From CADEED01 sp043747835 (GTDB lineage: Bacteria > Pseudomonadota > Gammaproteobacteria > Steroidobacterales > Steroidobacteraceae): a DNA stretch of 64,000 nucleotides. Position numbers and translations under genes: made by a program. This document shows, in pieces, positions 46,161 through 55,247 of this stretch (its first letter is position 1; each line of letters begins with the position of its first letter). The stretch lies in the NCBI GenBank assembly GCA_043747835.1, contig JAYTOK010000062.1, positions 1 through 64,000 of the forward strand, written 5' to 3'. A model generated the notes under the pieces. It had not been told where the DNA came from and did not search any database. It saw nothing but the letters and a program-made list of their open reading frames with translations.

Positions 46161-47258
46161 TTAGAGTCGCATCGGCATGACGACGTACTTCGTATTCGTC
46201 GTGCCGGCAGCGCGCACAAGGCAGCTGCTATTGCCGTCTGTCAGTCCCAGCGTGACCTTTTCCGAATCGACCGCCGCCAGCGCGTCCAACAGATAGTTCA
46301 CATTGAAGCCGATCTCGACCTCATCGCCCTGGTAGCAAACCTCGACCTGATCTTCGGCTTCCTCTTGCTCGGGGTTATGAGCCTGAATCGTGATGACATC
46401 TGTCTTGAAGTTGATCCGAACTCCGCGATATTTCTCGTTTGAGAGAATCGCTGTCCGCTGAAGCGCTGCACGAAGACCATCTCGATCAGCTTCAACCAAC
46501 TTCGAAGGATTCGCCGGAATTACTCGGCCATATTCTGGAAACCGGCCATCAATGAGCTTTGAAGTGAAGCGAATATCGCCAATCTGAACGCGAACATGGT
46601 TGGTTCCGATGGCAAGGTCCACGCTGCCATCTCCGCCCAAAATGCGCTGAAGTTCCAAAACACCTTTCCGCGGCAGAATCACCTGCTGATTGGTTTTCGC
46701 TTTCGTCTCAAGCTCCGCCTCGCAAAGCGCTAGTCGGTGGCCATCCGTCGCGACGGCGCGCAGCGTCTTACCCTCAGTCTCGAGCAAAAGTCCATTCAAA
46801 TAGTACCGAACGTCCTGCTGCGCCATCGAAAAGTGCGTCTTATCGATCAAACGTCTGAAATCTCCCTGAGAAAGCGTCAGGGTCTGCTGCGCATTGATCT
46901 CATCCACGACTGGAAACTCAGAAGCGGGCAGCGTCGAAAGCGTGAAGCGCGATTTTCCTGCTTTGATCGACACACGTTCGCCGTCAGTCGCAATCGTTAC
47001 CGGAGTCTTGTCGGGTAGTGCACGAAAAATATCTAGCAACTTGCGACCCGGGACCGTGACGTCGCCCGGTTGCTGAACTTGCGCCTCGCTCGTCGCAACC
47101 AGCTCTACCTCGAGATCCGTGCCCGTCACGCTGATCCGGTTGTTTCGCGCAGCGAGCAGCACGTTCGACAAAACGGGCATGGTCTGCCGACGTTCGACGA
47201 CGCCGATGACGCTTTGCAGGGGGATGAGTATTTGCTCGCGGGTCGCGGAGAGCTTCAT
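46161..47258 (-). CDS. dnaN: DNA polymerase III beta clamp
   Basis: Sliding clamp of the replicase. The 365-residue protein starts MKLSATREQILIPLQSVIGV and ends AAGTTNTKYVVMPMRL, both diagnostic. ATG at 47258 is preceded by GAAGG. Base composition is lower than in the flanking high-GC genes (hand counts of 29 and 32 G+C in the 60-base lines at 46801 and 46861), with relaxed third positions. Confidence 0.98.
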   Translation of the reverse strand: MKLSATREQILIPLQSVIGVVERRQTMPVLSNVLLAARNNRISVTGTDLEVELVATSEAQVQQPGDVTVPGRKLLDIFRALPDKTPVTIATDGERVSIKAGKSRFTLSTLPASEFPVVDEINAQQTLTLSQGDFRRLIDKTHFSMAQQDVRYYLNGLLLETEGKTLRAVATDGHRLALCEAELETKAKTNQQVILPRKGVLELQRILGGDGSVDLAIGTNHVRVQIGDIRFTSKLIDGRFPEYGRVIPANPSKLVEADRDGLRAALQRTAILSNEKYRGVRINFKTDVITIQAHNPEQEEAEDQVEVCYQGDEVEIGFNVNYLLDALAAVDSEKVTLGLTDGNSSCLVRAAGTTNTKYVVMPMRL

Positions 47259-47462
47259 GCAAATGCCTTCTGTTCTTAAAGATTTAAAGTTAGTAGTAGC
47301 AGTTATAGAGCCTGTGAATGATGGGGATCGTTTGAAATCGTTTTCCCGATCAGTCTCTTGCCACCAATTTTCTGTCTAACCAACGCATCCATTGCCTGCT
47401 GATCCCCTGTGCATCGCCTGTGGACTATTTTGTCCCCAAAACTATCCACAAGCATTCCACAG
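47259..47462. other. dnaA-dnaN intergenic region, candidate oriC part
   Basis: Contains CTATCCACA (47442-47450, 8 of 9 to the DnaA box TTATCCACA), the inverted TGTGGACTA (47419-47427, 7 of 9), and weaker matches at about 47410 and 47453, clustered within 55 bases. AT-rich sequence lies at 47270-47345. The arrangement resembles an origin, and many gammaproteobacteria place oriC beside dnaA. It must also contain the dnaN promoter. The alternative site, between dnaA and rpmH, shows no good boxes. Confidence 0.45.
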
Positions 47463-48833
47463 TCATCCGGTCAGGGTTCTCAACAGGTTTTGATAATCCT
47501 CTCCCACACGCTGCTCAGCCACACGAAGGTCCTTGATGCGACCACACGCGTGCAACACGGTCGTGTGGTCGCGGCCGCCGAATGCATCTCCGATCTCAGG
47601 CAGGCTGTGCGTCGTCAATTCTTTCGCTAGCGCCATCGCAACCTGCCGTGGACGCGCGATGGATCGACTACGGCGCTTTGAAAGCAGATCCGCCAGGCGC
47701 AATTTGTAGTAGTCCGCCACCGTCTTCTGAATGTTTTCGATAGTGATCAATTTCGCTTGCAATGTCAGCAGGTCTTTCAAGGCTTCCTTCGTGAATTCGA
47801 GCGAGATCGCGCGACCCGTGAAGCGCGAGTTCGCGATCACGCGCTTCAGCGCACCTTCGAGCTCACGGACGTTCGAGCGAATACGCTTTGCAACGAAGAA
47901 GGCGACCTCTTCTGGCAGCACGACGTTTGCGGCCTGCGCCTTTCCGATCAGGATCGCTACGCAGGTTTCGATATCTGGCGGTTCTATCGCGACCGTGAGA
48001 CCCCATCCGAACCGTGATTTCAAGCGTTCTTCGAGACCCGAGACTTCCTTCGGGTAGCGATCGCAAGTCACGATCACTTGCTGTTGCCCTTCCAGCAGCG
48101 CATTGAACGTGTGGAAGAACTCTTCCTGAGATCGGTCCTTGTTCGCGAAGAACTGGATGTCATCGATCAAAAGCGCGTCGAGCGAGCGGTACGCCGTCTT
48201 GAACTCGTTCATCTTGTTGTGTTGAAGCGCAATGACCATGTCGCTCACGAAACGCTCGGAGTGGATGTACGCGACGCGCGCTTCGGGGTCGCGTGCCTTG
48301 ATCGCATGACCTACGGCCTGCATCAGGTGTGTCTTGCCGAGGCCGACACCGCCGTAAATGAACAGCGGGTTGTAGGCGCGGCCCGGGTTCTCCGCAATCT
48401 GCACCGCGGCCGCTTTCGCGAGTTGGTTGCTCTTTCCCTCGACGAATCCATCGAACGTGAAGTCCGGATTGAGCCGGACGCCGACGACGATGCCCTCGCT
48501 GCGCTTTGGTCGAATCGGCCCATTCGCCACCTGCTGGGCGACACGTGGCGGCTCGAGAAGCTTGGATCCCACTTCGACCGTCACAATGGGCGCGTCGCCC
48601 TCGACGAAGCCGCGCACGATCTCGCCGAGACGTGACAATAAGTGCGCATTCACCCAATCGACCGCGAAGCGATTCGGCGCGAGCAGCTTGAGCGCGCCAC
48701 TGCTTTCGACGGCCTGCAGCGGCCGCACCCACATGTTGAAGTGCTCGCCTGGCAGCTCGTCCTCGAGGGCGCGCATGCAGCGCGTCCACAAAGAACTCCC
48801 CACGGACGAGGATTCTCGCGTCACGGCGGTCAA
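47463..48833 (-). CDS. dnaA: Chromosomal replication initiator DnaA
   Basis: Binds DnaA boxes and opens oriC. The 456-residue protein has domain I (CMRALEDELPGEHFNMWVRP), the AAA+ core (NPLFIYGGVGLGKTHLMQA, DALLIDDIQFFANK), arginine-finger region (GLEERLKSRFGWGL) and domain IV (ALAKELTTHSLPEIGDAFGG, then GRDHTTVLHAC). The frame opens with TTG at 48833, with GAAGG 6 bases ahead; an in-frame GTG three codons later is the alternative. It heads the leftward replication block, divergent from rpmH. Confidence 0.98.
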   Translation of the reverse strand: MTAVTRESSSVGSSLWTRCMRALEDELPGEHFNMWVRPLQAVESSGALKLLAPNRFAVDWVNAHLLSRLGEIVRGFVEGDAPIVTVEVGSKLLEPPRVAQQVANGPIRPKRSEGIVVGVRLNPDFTFDGFVEGKSNQLAKAAAVQIAENPGRAYNPLFIYGGVGLGKTHLMQAVGHAIKARDPEARVAYIHSERFVSDMVIALQHNKMNEFKTAYRSLDALLIDDIQFFANKDRSQEEFFHTFNALLEGQQQVIVTCDRYPKEVSGLEERLKSRFGWGLTVAIEPPDIETCVAILIGKAQAANVVLPEEVAFFVAKRIRSNVRELEGALKRVIANSRFTGRAISLEFTKEALKDLLTLQAKLITIENIQKTVADYYKLRLADLLSKRRSRSIARPRQVAMALAKELTTHSLPEIGDAFGGRDHTTVLHACGRIKDLRVAEQRVGEDYQNLLRTLTG

Positions 48834-48910
48834 TGTGTGCCTTCAGTGGGAGGGTGGAAAAAAGGGGGAGCGAGTCTATCCGTTCTCCGCCCGCGTACTC
48901 CACGGGATTG

Positions 48911-48939
48911 TTGACACCCGGGGACCCGCTGCTTACGCT
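48911..48939 (+). promoter_or_regulatory. rpmH promoter
   Basis: A perfect TTGACA (48911-48916) is followed after 17 bases by TACGCT (48934-48939). It lies 45 bases ahead of the rpmH ATG, in the 150-base divergent region between dnaA and rpmH. Confidence 0.65.
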
Positions 48940-48983
48940 TCCCGCCCTTTTTTGCGAGAGATCAGGCGAAAGGGCCGATCATC

Positions 48984-49118
48984 ATGAAACGCACTTATCA
49001 GCCAAGCAAGATCAAGCGCAAACGCGCCACCGGTTTCCGTGCCCGCATGAAGACGACAGGTGGCAAGAAAGTCCTTGCGCGCCGTCGGTCCAAGGGTCGC
49101 AAGAAAATCGTTCCCTGA
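48984..49118 (+). CDS. rpmH: 50S ribosomal protein L34
   Basis: A 44-residue basic protein beginning MKRTYQPSKIKRKRATGFRA and ending SKGRKKIVP, a full match to L34. It heads the rpmH-rnpA-yidD-yidC-mnmE operon, divergent from dnaA, as in most gammaproteobacteria. The predicted promoter lies 45 bases upstream. Confidence 0.98.
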   Translation: MKRTYQPSKIKRKRATGFRARMKTTGGKKVLARRRSKGRKKIVP

Positions 49119-49144
49119 CGCCGAGCCCATTCGGCGCGGGCGCT

Positions 49145-49525
49145 ATGCAGCCCACTGCTCCCCGTTTGCGCTTCGGCGCCGAATCGCGCCTGCGCAGCAA
49201 GCTCGAGTTCGACGCGATATACGCGCGCGGTCGTCGCATCGACGATCGCTTTTTCGGCCTGCGTGTGATGCCGAACGGGCGCGATCGTCCGCGCGTGGGT
49301 CTCGCGGTCGCGGTGAAAACCATGGGCAGCGGCGTCGCACGAAATCGCATTCGCCGCCTGATTCGAGAATCTTTTCGTCTTGCGCAGCTGGATCTGCCCG
49401 CCGTCGACATCGTAGTGGCGGCAAAAAATCCCGCGCGTGAAGCGTCGGCTGTCAGCTTGCGTGATAGCCTCGCCACCCTTTGGCAACGCGTCGCAAGTAC
49501 ATGCGCCACGTCCTCAAAATCCTGA
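49145..49525 (+). CDS. rnpA: Ribonuclease P protein component
   Basis: Protein subunit of RNase P, which trims tRNA 5' ends. The 126-residue protein has RLRFGAESRLRSKLEFDAIY and the RNR motif VARNRIRRLIRESFRL. The ATG at 49145 gives a normal length. It starts 26 bases after rpmH and overlaps yidD by 25 bases in another frame, which is usual for this gene pair. Confidence 0.96.
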   Translation: MQPTAPRLRFGAESRLRSKLEFDAIYARGRRIDDRFFGLRVMPNGRDRPRVGLAVAVKTMGSGVARNRIRRLIRESFRLAQLDLPAVDIVVAAKNPAREASAVSLRDSLATLWQRVASTCATSSKS

Positions 49526-49734
49526 TCCGCGGGTACCAGCTCGCCATCAGCCCGCTGCTCGGGCCGCGCTGTCGTTTCTATCCTTCGTGCTCGCACTACG
49601 CGATCGAAGCGATCGATGCGCACGGCGCGCTGCGCGGCACCTGGCTCACGATCAAACGAATCGGCCGCTGCCACCCCTGGAATCCCGGTGGCTTCGATCC
49701 GGTACCCGCCTGCTCCAAGCATTTGCATGACTAA
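49501..49734 (+). CDS. yidD: Membrane protein insertion efficiency factor YidD
   Basis: A 77-residue protein with the whole family motif: LIRGYQLAISPLLGPRCRFY, PSCSHYAIEAI and RIGRCHPWNPGGFDPVP. It is thought to assist YidC-dependent membrane insertion at the inner face of the membrane. Overlaps rnpA by 25 bases and yidC by 8. Confidence 0.97.
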   Translation: MRHVLKILIRGYQLAISPLLGPRCRFYPSCSHYAIEAIDAHGALRGTWLTIKRIGRCHPWNPGGFDPVPACSKHLHD

Positions 49735-51451
49735 CAACATTCGCGTTTTCCTGTGGCTGGCCGTCGGGCTGGCGCTTTACATCAACTACACGCAGTGGCA
49801 GATCGACTTCGCTCCGAAGGCTGCCGCATCAGCGGCCGCGGGGGTTTCCACTGACGGCAGTGGTGGGCCAAAACAGCCGTCCATTGACGATACTGTCCCT
49901 CAAGTGGCTCAACCGCCCACAGCGCCCACGGCGCCCACAGCGGATGCGCCACCCACCGTCGCCTCCGCGATTCCAACGCCGACCGACGAATCGACCGCTC
50001 CCAGTCAGGTTGTGCGTGTCGTCACCGACGTGCTCACCATCGACATCGACCTGCGAGGCGGGACGCTCGTACGAGCCGAGCTGCCGGGTTATCCGGTCAA
50101 GAAAGGCCAGCCCGAGCCCGTGGTGCTTTTCAATCACGACGACCCCGCGACTAACTACGAGGTGCAGTCCGGCATCGCTGGCGTACACGCCGAGAACAGC
50201 CCGACACACAGAGCCATGCTCTCGAGCGAAGCGGCGAAGTACACGCTCGGAGCGGGTCAACAGGAACTTCGCGTCCCGCTCACCTGGACGGATGGTAAGG
50301 GTGTCACCGTCAGCAAGACCTTTGTCTTCCACCGCAGCATGTTCACGATCGGTCTCGAGTATGCGATCGACAACAAGTCGAGTGCGCCCTGGAGCTTCGC
50401 TACGTACACGCGGCTCTCGCGCAACGATCCTGCAGTCGAGCGGTCGATGTTCGTCGTCGAATCGTTCGCCACGCGTGGCCCTGCCATCTGGGACCCGAAC
50501 GGAAAGAAATATCAGAAACTCGACATCGAGAAGTCTGAGAACCAGAACCTGTCGCTGAGCGTCACCGGCGGCTGGCTCGCCGGCATCCAGCACCACTTCG
50601 TCGGCGCCATCGTTCCCGATCAGAGCAAGCCGTATACGTACACGCTCAAGGTGGTCGGCCGCCAATACGTTCTCGGCGCGGAGGGTGCGGTGACGACGAT
50701 CGCGCCCGGCAAGTCGGCAACCCTCAAGGAACAACTGTTCGTCGGACCGAAGCTGCAACGCCAGCTCGATTCCTTGCATGAAGAACTGAGCCGCGTCGCC
50801 GACTACGGCATTCTCACGCCGCTATCGAAGCCGCTGTTTCTGCTGCTCGACTACATCCACGGTGTCGTCAAGAACTGGGGCATCGCGATCATCCTCGCGA
50901 CTTTCCTGCTCAAGCTCCTTTTCTATCCACTCTCCGAGAAAGCCGGCCGATCGATGGCGAAGATGCGCGAGCTCACGCCGCGCATGAAAGCGCTCCAGGA
51001 AACCTACAAGGACGATCGCTCTAAACTCGGCCAGGCCACGATGGACCTATACCGCACGGAAAAAGTGAATCCGCTCGCGGGCTGTTTGCCAATGATCATC
51101 CAGATGCCGGTGTTCCTTGCGTTCTACTGGGTCCTGCTCGAGAGCGTGGAGATGCGCCAGGCGCCGTTCATGCTCTGGATCACCGACCTGTCGTCGCGCG
51201 ATCCCTTCTTCATCCTTCCCGCGCTCAACGGACTCGCGATGTGGATTCAGTACAAGCTGAACCCCCCGCCGCCGGATCCGGTGCAGGCGAAGGTGTTCCA
51301 GTTCATGCCGCTCGTGTTCTCCGTGATGTTCGCGCTGTTCCCCGCGGGCCTCGTACTGTACTGGGTCACGAACACCGGTCTTTCGATCCTTCAGCAATGG
51401 AACATCAACCGGAAGATCGCCGCGGAGAAAAGCGCGCGTAATAAGCGTTGA
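49727..51451 (+). CDS. yidC: Membrane protein insertase YidC
   Basis: Inserts and folds inner-membrane proteins. The 574-residue protein has an N-terminal helix (IRVFLWLAVGLALYINYTQW), a large periplasmic domain with a Pro/Thr/Ala-rich linker (about 40-100), and the conserved C-terminal insertase core (NWGIAIILATFLLKLLFYPL, GCLPMIIQMPVFLAFYWVL, LVLYWVTNTGLSILQQW). The ATG at 49727 overlaps yidD. Confidence 0.97.
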   Translation: MTNNIRVFLWLAVGLALYINYTQWQIDFAPKAAASAAAGVSTDGSGGPKQPSIDDTVPQVAQPPTAPTAPTADAPPTVASAIPTPTDESTAPSQVVRVVTDVLTIDIDLRGGTLVRAELPGYPVKKGQPEPVVLFNHDDPATNYEVQSGIAGVHAENSPTHRAMLSSEAAKYTLGAGQQELRVPLTWTDGKGVTVSKTFVFHRSMFTIGLEYAIDNKSSAPWSFATYTRLSRNDPAVERSMFVVESFATRGPAIWDPNGKKYQKLDIEKSENQNLSLSVTGGWLAGIQHHFVGAIVPDQSKPYTYTLKVVGRQYVLGAEGAVTTIAPGKSATLKEQLFVGPKLQRQLDSLHEELSRVADYGILTPLSKPLFLLLDYIHGVVKNWGIAIILATFLLKLLFYPLSEKAGRSMAKMRELTPRMKALQETYKDDRSKLGQATMDLYRTEKVNPLAGCLPMIIQMPVFLAFYWVLLESVEMRQAPFMLWITDLSSRDPFFILPALNGLAMWIQYKLNPPPPDPVQAKVFQFMPLVFSVMFALFPAGLVLYWVTNTGLSILQQWNINRKIAAEKSARNKR

Positions 51452-51505
51452 CCGCAGCGCAAGTCGGAAGGCGACAGGCGTAGACTGGATGCAGGACCGC
51501 CAACG

Positions 51506-52876
51506 ATGACGGCCCACGCGTGCATGAGCCATCCCGACACCATCGTGGCAGCAGCGACACCACCCGGACGCGGCGGCGTCGGTGTGGTGCGCGTGTCCGG
51601 ACCGAAAGCGCCCGAAATCGCCGCGACACTGATCGGCGAACTGCCCGAACCGCGGCATGCAACGCTCGCGCGCTTTCTCGATGCCGAGGGCACACCGATC
51701 GACATCGGTATCGCGCTGTTTTTTCCGGGACCGCATTCCTACACGGGCGAACACGTGCTCGAGCTGCAGGGCCACGGAGGTCCCGTCGTCATGGAGCGTC
51801 TCGTCGAGCGCGTGCTCACCTTCGGCGCGCGGCGCGCGCGACCCGGCGAATTCACCGAGCGCGCCTTCCACAACGACAAGATCGATCTCGCACAAGCCGA
51901 AGCAGTCGCGGACCTCATCGACGCCGGCTCGCGCGAAGCCGCGCGCGCCGCCATGCGCTCGCTCGAGGGTGAGTTCTCCTCGATGGTGCAGGGGCTCAAC
52001 GATGCGCTGATCGATCTGCGGACGTATGTCGAAGCAGCCATCGACTTTCCCGAAGAAGAGGTCGATTTTCTCGGCGACGCCGAGCTGCTACAGCGTCTAA
52101 CCACCGTACGCGGTCATTTCGACGGCGTCGCCGCCGCGGCGGGACAAGGTCGCCTGCTGCGCGACGGGATCATCGTCGTGCTCGCGGGCCGACCGAACGC
52201 GGGCAAATCCAGTCTTCTCAATCGCCTCGCCGGATACGAGGCCGCGATCGTCACGGCGGTTCCCGGAACCACGCGGGATGTTCTGCGCGAACGAATCGAC
52301 ATCGACGGTTTGCCGCTTCACATCCTCGACACTGCGGGCCTGCGCGACTCCGACAACATCGTCGAGCGCGAAGGAGTAAGGCGCGCCGCCGCCGAGATGG
52401 CGCGCGCGGATCGCGTGCTGTTCGTCATCGACACCGCGGACGATCCCGGTGCGAAAGCGTTCGAAGAGGAGCGTGCGAGGCTGCCCGTCGGCGTGCCGGT
52501 CACGCTGCTCTTCAACAAGATCGACCTCGCACCCGGTCTTCCAGTCGCCGATACGATCACGGGCCCGCCGCGCATCCACGTTTCCGCCGCTTCCGGTGCA
52601 GGGCTGGACGTGCTCCGATCCCACTTGAAGGACAGCGTGAGTTTTCACGTCGCGGGTAGCGGAAGTATCTCGGCGCGGCGTCGTCATCTCGAAGCGCTGG
52701 CGCGGGCGCGAGAATGCGTCGAGACTGCGGCTCGTGAGCTCGAACAGCGCCGGGCCGGCGAGCTGGTGGCGGAAGAGCTGCGAGCGGCACAACGGTCGCT
52801 GGAAGAAATCACGGGCGCGTTCAGCGCCGACGACTTGTTAGGGCGCATCTTCGGCTCCTTCTGCATAGGAAAATGA
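51506..52876 (+). CDS. mnmE: tRNA modification GTPase MnmE
   Basis: With MnmG it modifies the wobble uridine of several tRNAs. The 456-residue protein has the N-terminal TIVAAATPPGRGGVGVVRVS, the G domain Walker A LAGRPNAGKSSLLN, GTTRD, DTAGLRD and NKID, and the invariant C-terminal FCIGK. The start at 51506 or the Met six codons later are both possible. It ends the rpmH operon, with a small HExxH gene coupled behind it. Confidence 0.97.
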   Translation: MTAHACMSHPDTIVAAATPPGRGGVGVVRVSGPKAPEIAATLIGELPEPRHATLARFLDAEGTPIDIGIALFFPGPHSYTGEHVLELQGHGGPVVMERLVERVLTFGARRARPGEFTERAFHNDKIDLAQAEAVADLIDAGSREAARAAMRSLEGEFSSMVQGLNDALIDLRTYVEAAIDFPEEEVDFLGDAELLQRLTTVRGHFDGVAAAAGQGRLLRDGIIVVLAGRPNAGKSSLLNRLAGYEAAIVTAVPGTTRDVLRERIDIDGLPLHILDTAGLRDSDNIVEREGVRRAAAEMARADRVLFVIDTADDPGAKAFEEERARLPVGVPVTLLFNKIDLAPGLPVADTITGPPRIHVSAASGAGLDVLRSHLKDSVSFHVAGSGSISARRRHLEALARARECVETAARELEQRRAGELVAEELRAAQRSLEEITGAFSADDLLGRIFGSFCIGK

Positions 52877-52877
52877 C

Positions 52878-53306
52878 ATGTGGTTCGGTAACCGGTGCTA
52901 TCCCCCCAAGGACGTTGAACTGGCTCTCGAGAGCCTGTTCGGCGAGTCCGTGCGCAGCATCAAGGTCATCCAGTACTCAATCTACGTGCGCTTCCACTGG
53001 CGCGCGATCGCGACGACGCGACCGGACCGCATCTATCTACGCGGCAGCGGCAAGGAATTCTTCGCGGACGGGCCGCTCGTGCTGCACGAATACTTCCATG
53101 TGATCCGCCAGTGGGCGACGGGCGATCTCACGATTCCGCGCTATCTCGCGGAATGCTTCCGTCGCGGCTATTGGGACAATCACTATGAGATCGAAGCGCG
53201 CGAATACACGGCAACGGAAATATTCCGTTACCGCGCGCTGCTCGCACAGCACCGGACATCGGCGTTGCCGTCGAACGTGCGCAGAATCCGCGCTCACTCG
53301 GGCTGA
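52878..53306 (+). CDS. Small HExxH protein (zinc-peptidase-like) of unknown function
   Basis: A 142-residue protein with LVLHEYFHVIRQW (HEYFH at 70-74), followed by YLAECFRRGYWDNHYEIEAREY, which offers a downstream Glu. This is the arrangement of a minimal zinc-metallopeptidase core. No signal peptide or membrane segment is seen. It starts one base after the mnmE stop (TGA-C-ATG), so it is translationally coupled to it. Only a general resemblance to HExxH mini-domains (DUF4157-like) can be claimed; substrate and activity are unknown. Confidence 0.75.
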   Translation: MWFGNRCYPPKDVELALESLFGESVRSIKVIQYSIYVRFHWRAIATTRPDRIYLRGSGKEFFADGPLVLHEYFHVIRQWATGDLTIPRYLAECFRRGYWDNHYEIEAREYTATEIFRYRALLAQHRTSALPSNVRRIRAHSG

Positions 53307-53327
53307 GACGTTCGGCCGGACCGGCGG

Positions 53328-54512
53328 TCAGCCGAGCAGCTTTTCCCGACGGTAGAGCCGGCCCGCGACCCACATCAGGCCCGCGCCGTAGATCAGCGTG
53401 CTGGCCACCGACACCACCACGAAGGCCGGCTCGATCGGTTCCGCTCGGACCACCGTGGTCAGCAACAGATGCTGGCTCAGGAACGGCACGAACATCAGCG
53501 ACAATTTGGCCTGCAATCCCAGCAGGCCCGCGAACATCAGCGGCATCGTCGGAATCGTGATGAGCAGACCGATGTACGTCTGCGCCTCGCGATAACTCTT
53601 CGCGAAAGCGGAGACGATCGTCAGATACGCCGCGCCGAACATCACGAGCGGTGCACAGCACGCGATCATCTTCGCGGCCGCCGCGGGGCCTAAGTTTGCG
53701 GTGACACCCAACTGCTCGAGTCCGACGAAGCTGATGGCGACGGAAAACATGGTCACGGTCAGCACGAGCGAGATCAGCATGTACGCGGCGGCGGCGGCGA
53801 TTTTGCCGTAGATGAGGTGCTCGCGCGGCACGGGCGCCGTCAGCAGGACTTCGAGCGAGCCGCGCTCGCGTTCTCCCGCGGTTGCATCGATGGCCAGATA
53901 CAACCCGCCGAACAACATCGACAGCAACACCAGGTACGACATCATGTTGAGCACGAGCACGGAACGGCTCGAGGGCGTCGATACGTCGATCTCCTGCACG
54001 GCGATCGGCAGCACGGAGATCGGGTCGATGCCGCGCGCGAGAAACCGCAGTTGCGCGATGTCGAGGCCGTACTGCGAGATCAGCGAGCGCACGCGGCCCA
54101 CACCGCGCCGATCGAAGCCGCGCGAGCTGTCCGAATACAGCGCCACGGGCGCCGGCTTTCCCTGACTGAGCCGTTCGCCGAAATCTTCCGGAATGTCGAG
54201 AACAATCTTGTGCGTCTGCGCGGCGATGGCCGCACGGGCGGCGGATTCGTCGAAGTCGACCCTCTCTACCTCGATGCCGCGCGCGCCTAGATAGGCGAGC
54301 AGATTGGGCGCGCGCTCCGCGTGCGAGACGGCGATCTTGATGTTCTCGTCGGACTGTGCCTCGGCGTGCGAGATGCCGAACTGAACGAGCAGCGCCACGG
54401 CGACCGGACCGAACACCGGGCCGAAGACGAGCGCCGAGAGCAGGGTGCGCCGATCGCGCAAATTCTCGCGGAACTCCTTGCGGAAAACTGTCCAGACCGC
54501 GCGCAGATTCAA
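53328..54512 (-). CDS. ABC-2 type transporter permease (NatB-like)
   Basis: A 394-residue membrane protein: one N-terminal helix (LLSALVFGPVFGPVAVALLV), a periplasmic domain of about 150 residues, then five or six helices including LVLNMMSYLVLLSMLFGGLY and GERERGSLEVLLTAPVPREH, the typical ABC-2 coupling helix region. The TTG start at 54512 overlaps the ATPase stop (TTGA). With the ATPase it forms an exporter like the NatAB sodium/drug pump family; substrate unknown. Confidence 0.88.
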   Translation of the reverse strand: MNLRAVWTVFRKEFRENLRDRRTLLSALVFGPVFGPVAVALLVQFGISHAEAQSDENIKIAVSHAERAPNLLAYLGARGIEVERVDFDESAARAAIAAQTHKIVLDIPEDFGERLSQGKPAPVALYSDSSRGFDRRGVGRVRSLISQYGLDIAQLRFLARGIDPISVLPIAVQEIDVSTPSSRSVLVLNMMSYLVLLSMLFGGLYLAIDATAGERERGSLEVLLTAPVPREHLIYGKIAAAAAYMLISLVLTVTMFSVAISFVGLEQLGVTANLGPAAAAKMIACCAPLVMFGAAYLTIVSAFAKSYREAQTYIGLLITIPTMPLMFAGLLGLQAKLSLMFVPFLSQHLLLTTVVRAEPIEPAFVVVSVASTLIYGAGLMWVAGRLYRREKLLG

Positions 54513-55240
54513 GGCGCCGCTCCGCTGCCGTCGAGAAGCTGCACGAACGCATCCTCGAGCTGCTGGTTGCCGGCGCGCGCACGGATGTCGGCGATTGCGC
54601 CCGCGGCGACAACCTGGCCGCCGGCGATCACCACCACTTCGTCGCAGAGCTGCTCGACTTCCTGCATCACGTGGCTCGAGAACAGCACGCAATGGCCGGC
54701 ATCGCGCAATGTGCCGAGCAGCTTTCGCAAATTTCGCACCGCCATGACGTCGAGCCCGTTCGTCGGCTCGTCGAGCAGAACGTTTCGCGGCTTGTGTACG
54801 AGCGCGCGCGCGAGCGCCGTCTTGAGCTTCTGCCCCTGTGAGAATCCTTTCGCGAGGCGGTCCGCGAACGGCTGCATGTCCAGCGTCTCGATGAGCTCGG
54901 CGGCGCGCGCATCCCGGTCCCCGCGCGACAGGCCGTGCAGCTCGCCGAAATAGGCGATGTTCTCGCGTGCCGTGAGGTGGTTGTAAATGCCGGCGCCATG
55001 CGAGAGCACGCCGATCGCACGACGGGCCGCGAGCGGATCCGTGAGCACACTGACGCCATCGATGAACGCGTCGCCGGAATCGGGTCGCAGCACGGTGTAG
55101 AGCATGCGCAGCGTCGTCGATTTGCCGGCGCCGTTCGGGCCCAGCAACCCGGTGATCTGACCATCGCGCGCGGTGAAGCTGACGCCGCGCACCGCGGACA
55201 CTTTGCCGAAGGACTTCGTGAGATCGCGCGCTTCTAACAT
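54509..55240 (-). CDS. ABC transporter ATP-binding protein (NatA-like)
   Basis: A 243-residue ATPase with Walker A LLGPNGAGKSTTLRML, a signature read as FSQGQKLKTALARAL (LSGGQ variant), and Walker B NVLLDEPTNGLD, then the switch His in LFSSHVMQE. Start MLEARDLTKSFGKVSAVRG at 55240. It precedes its permease by a 4-base overlap and follows the TAP-like hydrolase gene by 7 bases, so the three are probably cotranscribed. Confidence 0.93.
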   Translation of the reverse strand: MLEARDLTKSFGKVSAVRGVSFTARDGQITGLLGPNGAGKSTTLRMLYTVLRPDSGDAFIDGVSVLTDPLAARRAIGVLSHGAGIYNHLTARENIAYFGELHGLSRGDRDARAAELIETLDMQPFADRLAKGFSQGQKLKTALARALVHKPRNVLLDEPTNGLDVMAVRNLRKLLGTLRDAGHCVLFSSHVMQEVEQLCDEVVVIAGGQVVAAGAIADIRARAGNQQLEDAFVQLLDGSGAAP

Positions 55241-55247
55241 GCGGTCC

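Noticed and set aside
48834..48983. oriC in the dnaA-rpmH gap
   Set aside because: I found a good promoter but no DnaA box of at least 8 of 9 matches; the dnaA-dnaN gap fits better, though neither is proven.
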